64,000 bases of DNA from Pedobacter sp. PLR. GTDB taxonomy: Bacteria > Bacteroidota > Bacteroidia > Sphingobacteriales > Sphingobacteriaceae. Below are positions 27,699 through 36,001 of this stretch, piece by piece (the first letter of the stretch is position 1; every line of letters starts with the position of its first letter). The stretch covers positions 515,679 to 579,678 of the forward strand of contig NZ_JAPIVQ010000004.1 of the NCBI RefSeq assembly GCF_026239675.1, in the 5' to 3' direction. The notes under the pieces are model-generated. The model was given only the letters and a program-made list of their open reading frames with translations. It searched no databases and was not told where the DNA came from. The position numbers were made by a program, and so were the translations under genes.

Positions 27699-28467
27699 TT
27701 TCAATTCTGATATACGATTTAACTTTTTCCGCAAAATCACTCGCGCGCCTTCTCGAAACGGCGATCTTTTCCCCGTTTTTCAAAAGAACTTCCACACCAT
27801 TTTTCGAATTATACTCTTTTAAATAGTTCAGGTTAACAATACTCGATTTATGAATGCGCACAAATTGCTGCTCAGGAAGTATCTCTTCATATTCCTTTAA
27901 AACTTTTGAAACGGTAATTTTTTCCTTGTTGGCGAGGTGAAAAATAGAATAATTGCTGTCTGCTTCAATATGAATAATATCGTTGATATCTATTAAAGAA
28001 TAGCCCTGGCCATTCGGAAGGCTGATTTTTCTGATTTCTGACCGGTCTGAAAGATTGGCTGCCAGATTTTGTAAACTGTCATTCCTGTTGTGTTCCTTTT
28101 TATTCAGGGCAATGAATTTCCCCGCTTTTTCTACCGCTAGTTTTAACTCATCAATATCAATAGGTTTCAAAAGATAATCCAGGGCATTGGCTTTAATCGC
28201 CCTTAGTGCATACTGATCGTAAGCAGTAGTAAAAATGACATGGGCGTTGTGTTGTTGGGCCAGAGGGATGAGTTCAAACCCATTTTCGCCAGGCATGGCA
28301 ATATCCAGAAATATCAAATCGACCTGGTGATTGCTCATCAACAGCCTTGCTTCAGCTACTGATTTTGCAATCCCCACGATATGAATGCGCTCGCAATTTT
28401 CCTGAAGCAGGAAATAAAGAGAGGAGCGGGCAAATTCTTCATCATCAACAATAATCGTGTTCAGCAC
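27685..28467 (-). CDS. LytTR-family response regulator
   Basis: An N-terminal receiver (residues 1-120; acidic pair D8-D9, phosphorylation site D55 in LIFLDIAMPG, TAY and LKP switch residues) and a C-terminal LytTR DNA-binding domain (about 150-255, with IIHIEADSNYSIFHL and FVRIHKSSIVNLNYL). The start is a GTG at 28467; there is no in-frame ATG before the next upstream stop. It is first of a two-gene operon with the propeller kinase and divergent from the ferritin-like pair, which are its most likely targets by position. Confidence 0.93.
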   Translation of the reverse strand: MLNTIIVDDEEFARSSLYFLLQENCERIHIVGIAKSVAEARLLMSNHQVDLIFLDIAMPGENGFELIPLAQQHNAHVIFTTAYDQYALRAIKANALDYLLKPIDIDELKLAVEKAGKFIALNKKEHNRNDSLQNLAANLSDRSEIRKISLPNGQGYSLIDINDIIHIEADSNYSIFHLANKEKITVSKVLKEYEEILPEQQFVRIHKSSIVNLNYLKEYNSKNGVEVLLKNGEKIAVSRRRASDFAEKVKSYIRIESDKS

Positions 28468-28601
28468 TGCTATCGGGTTTATAGGGTCAATTTATTAAAA
28501 AAATGAGGGATGTAAGAATCTTTTTTGCTGAGGATAAAAACCAAGTGGTCATTTCTAGCGTAAGTCCCATTATAAAACCTAAGAAATTTTAGAAAACTAA
28601 A

Positions 28602-28613
28602 ACCTGCGCAGGT
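28602..28613. promoter_or_regulatory. 12-bp perfect palindrome between regulator and ferritin-like genes
   Basis: ACCTGCGCAGGT is perfectly symmetric, GC-rich in an AT-rich gap, and 84 bases before the ferritin-like start. It may be an operator; LytTR proteins usually bind direct repeats, so the binder may be another protein. Confidence 0.4.
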
Positions 28614-28696
28614 AAGTTTCATAAACTTTTGAACTAAAAATTAGAATTACGGTTTGCGAGAGCAAAATCGTGATTTTTTAACTCAAAGCTATAACT

Positions 28697-29413
28697 ATGA
28701 AAAACTTACATGATGAAAAAGAAGTGCTGCAAGAGGAACGCAGTATTCTTACCGCTCCATTGCAACGCCGTTCATTTCTGCAATTTGCAGGTGCTGGTGC
28801 AGCAGGCGTCGCTTTGATCGCCGCAGGATGTAAAAAAGATAGATCCATGATCGATGATGGTGGGATCAAAGGGGGAGTCACGCTCGATTTCAAAGACGAT
28901 ATAGGTGTATTAAATTATGCTTATGCATTGGAACAACTAGAAGCCGCATTTTATATTCAGGTGGCTGCCACTCCATATGCGAACATCAGTGCTCCTGAAC
29001 TTGCCTATTTTAAAGACATACAATTTCATGAAATTGCCCACCGTGAATTTTTCAAAAATGCACTGGGTCCGGCTGCAATCGGCGGACTGGAAGTTGACTT
29101 CTCAAAAATCAACTTTGCGGACAGAACCAGTGTACTGGGGACTGCAAAAGCATTCGAAGATTTAGGGGTTTCTGCTTATAATGGCGCTGGGAAATTATTG
29201 AAAAGTACCGTTTACCTAACACTGGCAGGCAAAATTGTTTCTGTGGAAGCGCGTCATGCGGCTTACATCAGAGAGCTGATCTCGCCAAACTCCTTCTCTA
29301 ACGTAGAAGTAGTAGATGCCGTCATGGGGCTGGACAAATCCCGTGATCCAAAAGCGGTACTGGCCATTGCTGGTGGATTTGTGAAAACAAAAATCAACGT
29401 CATTAATTTATAG
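28697..29413 (+). CDS. Ferritin-like domain protein, Tat-type lipoprotein
   Basis: Residues 24-45 combine a twin-arginine motif (RRSFLQFAGAG) with a lipobox ending LIAAGC (Cys45), implying folded export and lipid anchoring. The mature part is a four-helix ferritin-like domain (Ferritin_2 type) with carboxylate/His pairs in YALEQLEAAFYIQ, FHEIAHREFF, AFEDLGVSAY and VSVEARHAAYI. Such di-metal proteins in Bacteroidota are of unknown substrate. It is followed after 16 bases by a second member of the same family; the two probably form an operon and may act together. Confidence 0.87.
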   Translation: MKNLHDEKEVLQEERSILTAPLQRRSFLQFAGAGAAGVALIAAGCKKDRSMIDDGGIKGGVTLDFKDDIGVLNYAYALEQLEAAFYIQVAATPYANISAPELAYFKDIQFHEIAHREFFKNALGPAAIGGLEVDFSKINFADRTSVLGTAKAFEDLGVSAYNGAGKLLKSTVYLTLAGKIVSVEARHAAYIRELISPNSFSNVEVVDAVMGLDKSRDPKAVLAIAGGFVKTKINVINL

Positions 29414-29429
29414 TCTTAACCTGGAAATC

Positions 29430-30275
29430 ATGAATATCGTCGATATATTAGAAGAAATTGAAAAAGTAGATGGAGAGGTGTATGAACGCTTTAGTCCACG
29501 TAGAACTGCAATGAAGGAGTTTTTCAATGTAGGAAAGAAAATAAGTCTGGCTGCGGTGCCATTGGCCCTCGGTTCCATGTTTAACAAAGCCTACGGACAA
29601 AGTACCTTGCCTGCAAATGTAAAAGCAGTATTGCAATTTGCCCTAACCTTAGAACATTTTGAAGCCGCCTTTTATGTACAGGCATTGAAAACAACAGGTG
29701 GTGCGGATTTCTCCGGATCGAAACAAATGGCCTTAGATAAAGCGGCTATTGAGATCATCAGTGCCCATGAAACGGCGCATGTTAACTTTTTAAAAGGAGT
29801 AATCGGGGCAGATGCAGTTGCTGCCAAAGCCAGTTATGACTGGACGGCAAGTGGTGCTTTTCCAAATCCATTTGCATCGGGTAATTACGGGATTTTTCTT
29901 GCCGTTGCCCAGGCCCTGGAAGATACCGGAGTTCGTGCTTACAAAGGACAGGCGCCAGCCTTAGTTGGACAGGGTGGTGTGCTGGAAGCAGCATTGAATA
30001 TTCATTCTGTGGAAGCTCGTCATGCCGCCAAAATCCGTTACATGCGTGCACAAAACGGCTTTAACATTAAACCATGGATTACCGGTGGAAATGATAGTGG
30101 TGTTGCGAATGCTGCAGCAGTATATGCCGGAGAAGAAAATGTGCTTCAGGCAGGTATTACGATTACTGGAATTAACGGAGCCGCAATTACGGCGAATGCT
30201 GCTACAGAATCATTTGATGAGCCATTAACTACACAACAAGTATTAGATATTGTGAAATTATTCGGAGTTTCTTAA
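29430..30275 (+). CDS. Ferritin-like domain protein, second of the pair
   Basis: This 281-residue homologue of the preceding gene has an N-terminal export region (FSPRRTAMKEFFNVGKKIS followed by LAAVPLALG), RR-containing and Tat-like but without a lipobox, ending near the AYGQS cleavage site. The ferritin-like carboxylates appear in LTLEHFEAAFYVQ, SAHETAHVNFLK, ALEDTGVRAY and HSVEARHAAKIRYMR. The C-terminal 80 residues are an additional Gly/Ala-rich segment. A terminator follows. The different anchoring of the two proteins suggests a lipid-bound and a soluble partner. Confidence 0.86.
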   Translation: MNIVDILEEIEKVDGEVYERFSPRRTAMKEFFNVGKKISLAAVPLALGSMFNKAYGQSTLPANVKAVLQFALTLEHFEAAFYVQALKTTGGADFSGSKQMALDKAAIEIISAHETAHVNFLKGVIGADAVAAKASYDWTASGAFPNPFASGNYGIFLAVAQALEDTGVRAYKGQAPALVGQGGVLEAALNIHSVEARHAAKIRYMRAQNGFNIKPWITGGNDSGVANAAAVYAGEENVLQAGITITGINGAAITANAATESFDEPLTTQQVLDIVKLFGVS

Positions 30276-30305
30276 AAAACAGGGGATTTGTTTAGGTTTA
30301 AGTTG

Positions 30306-30335
30306 GGGAAGAGGATGTATTCTCTTCCCTTTTTT
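30306..30335 (+). terminator. Terminator of the ferritin-like pair
   Basis: An 8-bp stem GGGAAGAG (30306-30313) with CTCTTCCC (30322-30329) is followed by six T. Confidence 0.85.
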
Positions 30336-30354
30336 CTTATCTGCCAATATCAAT

Positions 30355-31479
30355 TTAGTAATTGATTACCTGCTCTTCCAGGTGATCCGGAAGGTCGCGG
30401 TAATTGTACTGCTGACCGCGAAGCTGAGGCTCGAAACCTGCTTCTCTGATGGCATCCTGAATTCCTTTCGCGGTGAAACGGTGTGGAGCACCAGCGGCAG
30501 AAACTACATTCTCCTCAATCATAATCGATCCAAAATCATTGGCACCTGCATGTAAACATAGCTCAGCTACGTTCTTACCTACGGTAAGCCAGGAAGCCTG
30601 AATATTTTTAATGTTAGGCAGCATAATTCTACTCAAAGCAAGCATTCTGATATACTCATCTCCGGAAACATTATTGCTGATCCCTCTTAATCTTTTCAAT
30701 AAAGTACCATCATCCTGGAAAGGCCATGGAATAAAGGCAAGGAAACCTTTGGCATCTGCCGGTTTTTCGCTCTGTACTTCCCTGATCCAAACTAAATGTT
30801 CGAAACGTTCTTCAATAGTTTCTACATGACCAAACATCATGGTCGCCGAAGTCGTAATGTCCAGTTGATGTGCTGCACGCATCACATCTAACCATTCTTT
30901 ACCGCCACATTTACCTTTAGAAATCAGCCTTCTTACGCGGTCGTTCAGGATTTCTGCACCTGCACCTGGCAGGGAATCCATACCGGCTTCTTTCAAAGCG
31001 CTCAATACTTCCGTATGGGAAATTCCTTCCAGTTTCGCCACATGGGCAATTTCCGGCGGACCTAAAGCATGCAGCTTTAGATCAGGATATAATTCTTTTA
31101 ACTTTCTAAACAGATCAGCATAAAATTTCAGTCCCAGGTCCGGGTGGTGGCCACCCTGCAACAACAACTGATCTCCGCCTAATCTGAAAGTTTCTTCAAT
31201 TTTAACTTTATAAGTTTCAATGTCAGTGATATAGCTTTCGTCGTGTCCTGGTCTTCTAAAGAAGTTACAGAACTTACAATTGGCAATACATACATTGGTC
31301 GTATTTACATTACGGTCTATCTGCCAGGTAACTTTCCCACTCGGTACTTGTTTTTTCCTCAGTTCATTGGCCACATAGGCCAGTTCGGCAGTTGACGCAT
31401 GGTGATACAGAAAAACGCCTTCTTCTTGTGTAAGAAAGTCGAATTTTAGCGCCCTATGCAATAAATCGGCTGTATTCAT
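30355..31479 (-). CDS. mqnC: Cyclic dehypoxanthinyl futalosine synthase (radical SAM), menaquinone route
   Basis: A radical SAM enzyme of the futalosine pathway to menaquinone. The 4Fe-4S cysteines are C64, C68 and C71 in NVCIANCKFCNFF. The family blocks LLLQGGHHPDLGLKFYADL, ALKEAGMDSLPGAGAEIL, TSATMMFGHVETIEERFEHL and FLAFIPWPFQDDGT point to MqnC rather than MqnE. Length of 374 is right. No other mqn gene is in the window, so the pathway genes are scattered, as usual. The ATG at 31479 is clear. Confidence 0.94.
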   Translation of the reverse strand: MNTADLLHRALKFDFLTQEEGVFLYHHASTAELAYVANELRKKQVPSGKVTWQIDRNVNTTNVCIANCKFCNFFRRPGHDESYITDIETYKVKIEETFRLGGDQLLLQGGHHPDLGLKFYADLFRKLKELYPDLKLHALGPPEIAHVAKLEGISHTEVLSALKEAGMDSLPGAGAEILNDRVRRLISKGKCGGKEWLDVMRAAHQLDITTSATMMFGHVETIEERFEHLVWIREVQSEKPADAKGFLAFIPWPFQDDGTLLKRLRGISNNVSGDEYIRMLALSRIMLPNIKNIQASWLTVGKNVAELCLHAGANDFGSIMIEENVVSAAGAPHRFTAKGIQDAIREAGFEPQLRGQQYNYRDLPDHLEEQVINY

Positions 31480-31550
31480 ACCGCAAATATACCATAAGTT
31501 CCTTTCTTTTTATTTCACATTATTATCACATTTCCCTTTTGCATTATTCC

Positions 31551-31558
31551 TATCTTTG
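31551..31558 (+). promoter_or_regulatory. Putative -7 box of the M16 peptidase operon
   Basis: TATCTTTG matches TAnnTTTG exactly and is 21 bases before the ATG. No clear TTG is found at the -33 position. Confidence 0.4.
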
Positions 31559-31578
31559 GCTGATTATTTTTAATATAT

Positions 31579-32823
31579 ATGGTAGATTTTAACCGTTTTA
31601 CATTGGCCAATGGATTGCGTGTCCTGGTACACGAGGATGATACAACGCCTATGGCGGTGTTAAACATTCTATATGACGTTGGTGCAAGAGACGAAGAAGA
31701 AGATAAAACCGGCTTTGCCCATTTATTTGAACACCTGATGTTTGGTGGTTCTGTAAATATTCCTAGCTATGACGAACCTTTACAAAGGGTTGGTGGCGAA
31801 AACAATGCTTTTACGAGCAATGACATCACCAATTATTACATCACCTTGCCGGCTACAAATCTGGAAACCGCTTTCTGGTTAGAAAGTGACCGCATGCTGA
31901 GCCTTGCTTTTTCAGAGAAAAGTCTGGAAACACAGCGTAATGTGGTGTGTGAAGAGTTCAAACAAAGATATTTAAACCAACCTTACGGTGATGTATGGTT
32001 GAAGCTGAGACCGCTTGCTTATAAAGAACACCCTTACCGCTGGGCAACTATCGGACAAGACTTAAAGCAAATCGAAGATGCTAAAATGGAAGATGTGAAA
32101 GCATTTTTCAAAAAACATTACCACCCTCAAAATGCCATTATGGTAATTGGTGGAAATGTGAAAACAGAAGAAGTGAAAGCACTGGCTGAGAAATGGTTTG
32201 GGGCGATCCCTGCCGGAGAACAGACCGAAAGAAACCTTCCTGTAGAACCAGAGCAAACTATTGCCCGTGAAGAAACAGTGGTGGCAGAAGTACCATTGAA
32301 CGCGATTTATATGGCTTTCCAAATGCCGGATCGTGCCGATAAAGACTATCAGGTTTATGATCTGATGTCTGATATCCTTTCACAAGGTCAATCTTCCAGG
32401 TTATACAACAGCCTGCTTAAAGAACAACAATTGTTCAGCGATATCCATGCTTACCTAACCGGAAGTATCGATAAAGGCTTGTTCATCGTGGAAGGTAAAC
32501 TGGTAGAAGGTGTAACGATGGAAGCTGCTGAGGCTGCCATCTGGAAAGAGCTGAATGCCATTGCTAACGAAGAAGTGACGGTAGATGAGTTGACGAAAGT
32601 GAAAAACAAGTCGGAGTCTATCATTGTATTTGCAGAAATGAGTCTTTTAGATAAGGCTATGAACCTTGCTTATTATGAGTTATTAGGAGATGCAGAGCTG
32701 CTAAACACAGAAATCGACAGGTACCATGAAGTGACTTCATCGCGTATTTTGGAGGTGGCAAAACGCACCTTCGTTAAAGAACAGTCTTCAATTTTATACT
32801 ATTTAACTGCCCAAGATGCTTAA
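31579..32823 (+). CDS. M16 zinc peptidase, catalytic subunit type
   Basis: A pitrilysin/mitochondrial-processing-peptidase-like enzyme. The inverted zinc motif HxxEH is present as H48-L-F-E51-H52 in GFAHLFEHLMFGGS, and the third ligand region is NVVCEEFKQRY. Residues 1-200 are the active domain, followed by the second M16_C half. No signal peptide is seen, so it may be cytoplasmic or use an unrecognised export route. The end overlaps the next gene by eight bases. With its neighbour it makes the usual active/inactive heterodimer pair. Confidence 0.94.
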   Translation: MVDFNRFTLANGLRVLVHEDDTTPMAVLNILYDVGARDEEEDKTGFAHLFEHLMFGGSVNIPSYDEPLQRVGGENNAFTSNDITNYYITLPATNLETAFWLESDRMLSLAFSEKSLETQRNVVCEEFKQRYLNQPYGDVWLKLRPLAYKEHPYRWATIGQDLKQIEDAKMEDVKAFFKKHYHPQNAIMVIGGNVKTEEVKALAEKWFGAIPAGEQTERNLPVEPEQTIAREETVVAEVPLNAIYMAFQMPDRADKDYQVYDLMSDILSQGQSSRLYNSLLKEQQLFSDIHAYLTGSIDKGLFIVEGKLVEGVTMEAAEAAIWKELNAIANEEVTVDELTKVKNKSESIIVFAEMSLLDKAMNLAYYELLGDAELLNTEIDRYHEVTSSRILEVAKRTFVKEQSSILYYLTAQDA

Positions 32824-34090
32824 TCGTACATTAGCGCCTGAATCAAAACAGGTAGATGAAATAAATTTTATTGAACCATTAAAGCAACAGCTGGATAACG
32901 GAATTCCCGTGTTTACCATCAATGCAGGTAAACAGGAACTGGTACGTATTGAGTTTATCTTTGAAAACGTAAACTGGGATCAAACGAAACCATTACAAGC
33001 AGTAACGGTAAGTCACCTGATCAATAACGGAACAGCGAAATTAACCGCCAAAGATATTGCTGAAAAGGTAGACTATTATGGTGCTTTCCTGCAAACAGAA
33101 TATGGTGCAGACCAGTCGAGCGTAAAAGTTTATACTTTAAACAAACACCTAGCCGCGGTATTACCGATCTTAAGCTCCATCCTTAATGAAAGTGTTTTCC
33201 CTCAGCAGGAGCTGGATATCTATGTGCAGAATCAAAAGCAATCCTTGCAGGTAAGCTTGCAAAAGAACGATTTCTTAGCAAGGAAGCATTTTGCACATGC
33301 CATATTCGGAGATTCCAGCTATGGATCCAATATTGATGCTTCGGATTATGAAGCGATTCAACAGGCAGATTTGCTAAGCTATTTCAAGGCAGCTTATAAA
33401 CCTGAAAATTGCACCATCATTGTTGCCGGAAAGTTTGAACAGCCAGAATTTGATCTTTTAAATGGCGTTTTAGGCAAAACCTGGAACAACAATGATCAGT
33501 CTGTCGTAAACAAATTTGATTTTACCAAGGGAACAGCAGGGGAGATCCTGATTGAGAAACCAGAGGCCATACAATCGGCTATCCGTATGGGTGCATTGGC
33601 CATCACCAGAAAACACAAAGATTTTCCTGGCTTCCAGGTGATGAACTGCTTGCTGGGTGGTTATTTTGGCTCCCGTTTAATGGCCAATATCCGCGAGGAT
33701 AAAGGGTATACCTATGGGATCGGATCGGCCATCGTTTCTTTAAAAGATGCTGGTTATTTCTTCATCGCAACAGAAGTAGGGGTAGATGTATGTAACAACA
33801 CCTTAACTGAAATCGAAAAAGAGATTGATTTACTGAAATCAGAACTGGTATCGGAAGCAGAATTAAACCTGGTCCGTAACTACATGTTAGGTTCCATGTT
33901 GGGTAGCTTAGAGAATGCTTTTTCTCATGCTGATAAGTTCAAAAACGCCTATTTCTCTGGCCTTGATTACACTTATTACGATAACTATATCGAAACCGTG
34001 AAAACCATCACACCAGAAGATTTAAAACAACTGGCAAATCAATATTTAAATACTGCCGACTTCACCAAAGTCATCGTAGGTAAAAAATAG
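32816..34090 (+). CDS. M16 family protein, non-catalytic partner
   Basis: The 424-residue sequence has the M16 fold pattern (VSHLINNGTAKLTAKDIAEKVDYYGAF, GGYFGSRLMANIREDKGYTYGIGS) but the zinc motif is absent; the corresponding region reads VTVSHLINNGTA. This matches the beta- or alpha-type partner of two-subunit M16 peptidases, which supplies the glycine-rich loop and the R/Y pair of the substrate pocket. The start overlaps the catalytic subunit gene by eight bases, favouring balanced translation. Confidence 0.92.
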   Translation: MLNRTLAPESKQVDEINFIEPLKQQLDNGIPVFTINAGKQELVRIEFIFENVNWDQTKPLQAVTVSHLINNGTAKLTAKDIAEKVDYYGAFLQTEYGADQSSVKVYTLNKHLAAVLPILSSILNESVFPQQELDIYVQNQKQSLQVSLQKNDFLARKHFAHAIFGDSSYGSNIDASDYEAIQQADLLSYFKAAYKPENCTIIVAGKFEQPEFDLLNGVLGKTWNNNDQSVVNKFDFTKGTAGEILIEKPEAIQSAIRMGALAITRKHKDFPGFQVMNCLLGGYFGSRLMANIREDKGYTYGIGSAIVSLKDAGYFFIATEVGVDVCNNTLTEIEKEIDLLKSELVSEAELNLVRNYMLGSMLGSLENAFSHADKFKNAYFSGLDYTYYDNYIETVKTITPEDLKQLANQYLNTADFTKVIVGKK

Positions 34091-34095
34091 GAAGT

Positions 34096-34132
34096 TATCC
34101 TGGCTATTAAATTTTAGCCAGGATACTTTTTT
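34096..34132 (+). terminator. Terminator of the M16 pair
   Basis: An 11-bp stem TATCCTGGCTA (34096-34106) with 34115-34125 is followed by C and six T. It overlaps the stop codon of the convergent gene. Confidence 0.85.
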
Positions 34133-35999
34133 GTTTATCTGCCTGGTAGAGCTTCTTACGAAAAGCAACATAATCATTGTATTTCTCTGCAGGATAGGTT
34201 TTATTCGATATGACAATCTTACGCGTATAAATTAAGGTATTGTCTTTAACAACTGAGGTAGCAGTGTACTTTCCGAACTCGGAATCAACCGTTACATCTT
34301 TAGGGATAAATTCCACTTTAAATCCTTTTGGAATGGTGTAAATCACTTCATCTTCATCCATATAGCCATATTTTACGGCAAAAGGTGTTCTTCTGTTTTC
34401 AATAACCGCAAGTGTATTCTCCACTCTGTTCAGTAAGTTCAGGGTAAGAAATAATTTATCAGCTCCTTTGGTCATTAACTGGCTGCTTTTTAATTGAATA
34501 CTGGAGTTGATCACCGGTAAGGTTTTATCAGGCTGCGTATAATTTAAAGAGGTGATCTCTATATTAGGAATAGAAAAGGAATTCATGATTCTTTTACGCT
34601 GATTTATCGGCTCACTGAGCATCATCCCCAATTGATCCTCATATTGTGCATTTGCATATTTTGTATCTATCTGTATTTCTGCTGATCCTTCTTCATTCAG
34701 ATTCACCTTAGTGATGCTGTGCATATAATTGTGTTCAGGCTTAAGTATCGGCGTTTCTACTAACTTTCCCCCATCTGCTGTGACCAGTAAAACTGTTCTT
34801 CCAGAATTGTTATTACCTATAAATCCTGCTGGACTGTAGTTGCTGGTGCATTCCAGCCAGGTGGTGTCTTTTGCCATGGGTACGCATAGGATCATATGGT
34901 TGGCCTGGTTCATACTCGCGTATTTACGGTTTAGTGAAGGCATTCCATTACCGATCACCACCAGATTAGATTTGATACCAGCTTCTTCCAATAACGATTT
35001 CATGTAATTGGAAAGGCCTTTACAATCGCCATAATTTACGCTGGAAACCTTTTCCGCAGATATAGGTTGAAATCCACCGATTCCAAGCTGAACACCTACA
35101 TACCTTGTGTTTTCCTGCAGGTATTTATACAATAGACTTACTTTTTCCTCAGCTGATCCCGCAGTTTTTACAATATTTTGCACTTTAGCTTTTGCCGGTT
35201 CTGAAAGTACCTGACTATTTTTACTCAGCTCATACATCCAGGAGCCCAGGTTTTTCCAGTTCTCAATATTGGCTTTTGAATGGTCATATTCAAATTGATT
35301 CGGTGCAACAGTTACCCATGGATTAACTGTTTTTAATCCGGTGCTTAAAGGTTCGCTATCCAGTGCCGGGATGGACGAACATGACCATTTGTACTCCATT
35401 TTGTCTTTTACCAGTATGGAATCTGTTTTCAGGTCCTTACTGTGCAGGTATTTAAAACTTAATTCCTTTGGGATTTTAAAGGTGTAACTTGATTTTTCAA
35501 CAGCCATACCAAAGCCAGCAGCAGCAAACCAGGAAGGATACGAAAGAATACCCTTATAATCTATCTCATAGCTATATTCAATGGTGTAGGGGAAAGTAGT
35601 GTGCAGAAACTCGAGGTACTTTACCCTGCTGTCCTCATACATTGAACCATTAGAAACAGCACTGCGGTCTTTGAAGTCTGCAGCCCGGTATTCTTTGATT
35701 TTTTGACCTTTAGCATCATAAAGGCTCGCCTTTAAGTTGGAAATGTTTGAAAAGTTATCATAGTATTCGACCAGATTGGAGCTTCCTTCGCCGCTCTTGT
35801 TTAAGATGGTTACCGCAGTCTTATACTGTTGTATTGCCGATCCTGGCCCTTTTACTTCATAGGTTAATTCTTCATTTCTGACCACTATACGGGCATTTTC
35901 CAAAAGCTCAACAGGAATTTTACTGATATCATAAATCCCCTGAGCATTCAGTTGCAGGCTGGCAAAACCCAGGATGGCCATGAATATTATCTTTTTCAT
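34107..35999 (-). CDS. DUF3857/transglutaminase-like exported protein
   Basis: After a signal peptide (MKKIIFMAILGFASLQLNAQ) comes a DUF3857 beta domain (about 55-215), then a transglutaminase core with Cys326 in YGDCKGLSNYMK, His in NQANHMILCV, and a Glu (TTWLECTSN) where Asp is usual. The C-terminal part is a DUF2569/beta-type extension. The family is widespread in the Bacteroidota periplasm and of unknown substrate; peptide hydrolysis or cross-linking is possible. It is two bases after its paralogue on the same strand. The Cys-His pair suggests an active member. Confidence 0.88.
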   Translation of the reverse strand: MKKIIFMAILGFASLQLNAQGIYDISKIPVELLENARIVVRNEELTYEVKGPGSAIQQYKTAVTILNKSGEGSSNLVEYYDNFSNISNLKASLYDAKGQKIKEYRAADFKDRSAVSNGSMYEDSRVKYLEFLHTTFPYTIEYSYEIDYKGILSYPSWFAAAGFGMAVEKSSYTFKIPKELSFKYLHSKDLKTDSILVKDKMEYKWSCSSIPALDSEPLSTGLKTVNPWVTVAPNQFEYDHSKANIENWKNLGSWMYELSKNSQVLSEPAKAKVQNIVKTAGSAEEKVSLLYKYLQENTRYVGVQLGIGGFQPISAEKVSSVNYGDCKGLSNYMKSLLEEAGIKSNLVVIGNGMPSLNRKYASMNQANHMILCVPMAKDTTWLECTSNYSPAGFIGNNNSGRTVLLVTADGGKLVETPILKPEHNYMHSITKVNLNEEGSAEIQIDTKYANAQYEDQLGMMLSEPINQRKRIMNSFSIPNIEITSLNYTQPDKTLPVINSSIQLKSSQLMTKGADKLFLTLNLLNRVENTLAVIENRRTPFAVKYGYMDEDEVIYTIPKGFKVEFIPKDVTVDSEFGKYTATSVVKDNTLIYTRKIVISNKTYPAEKYNDYVAFRKKLYQADKQKSILAKI

Positions 36000-36001
36000 C
36001 T

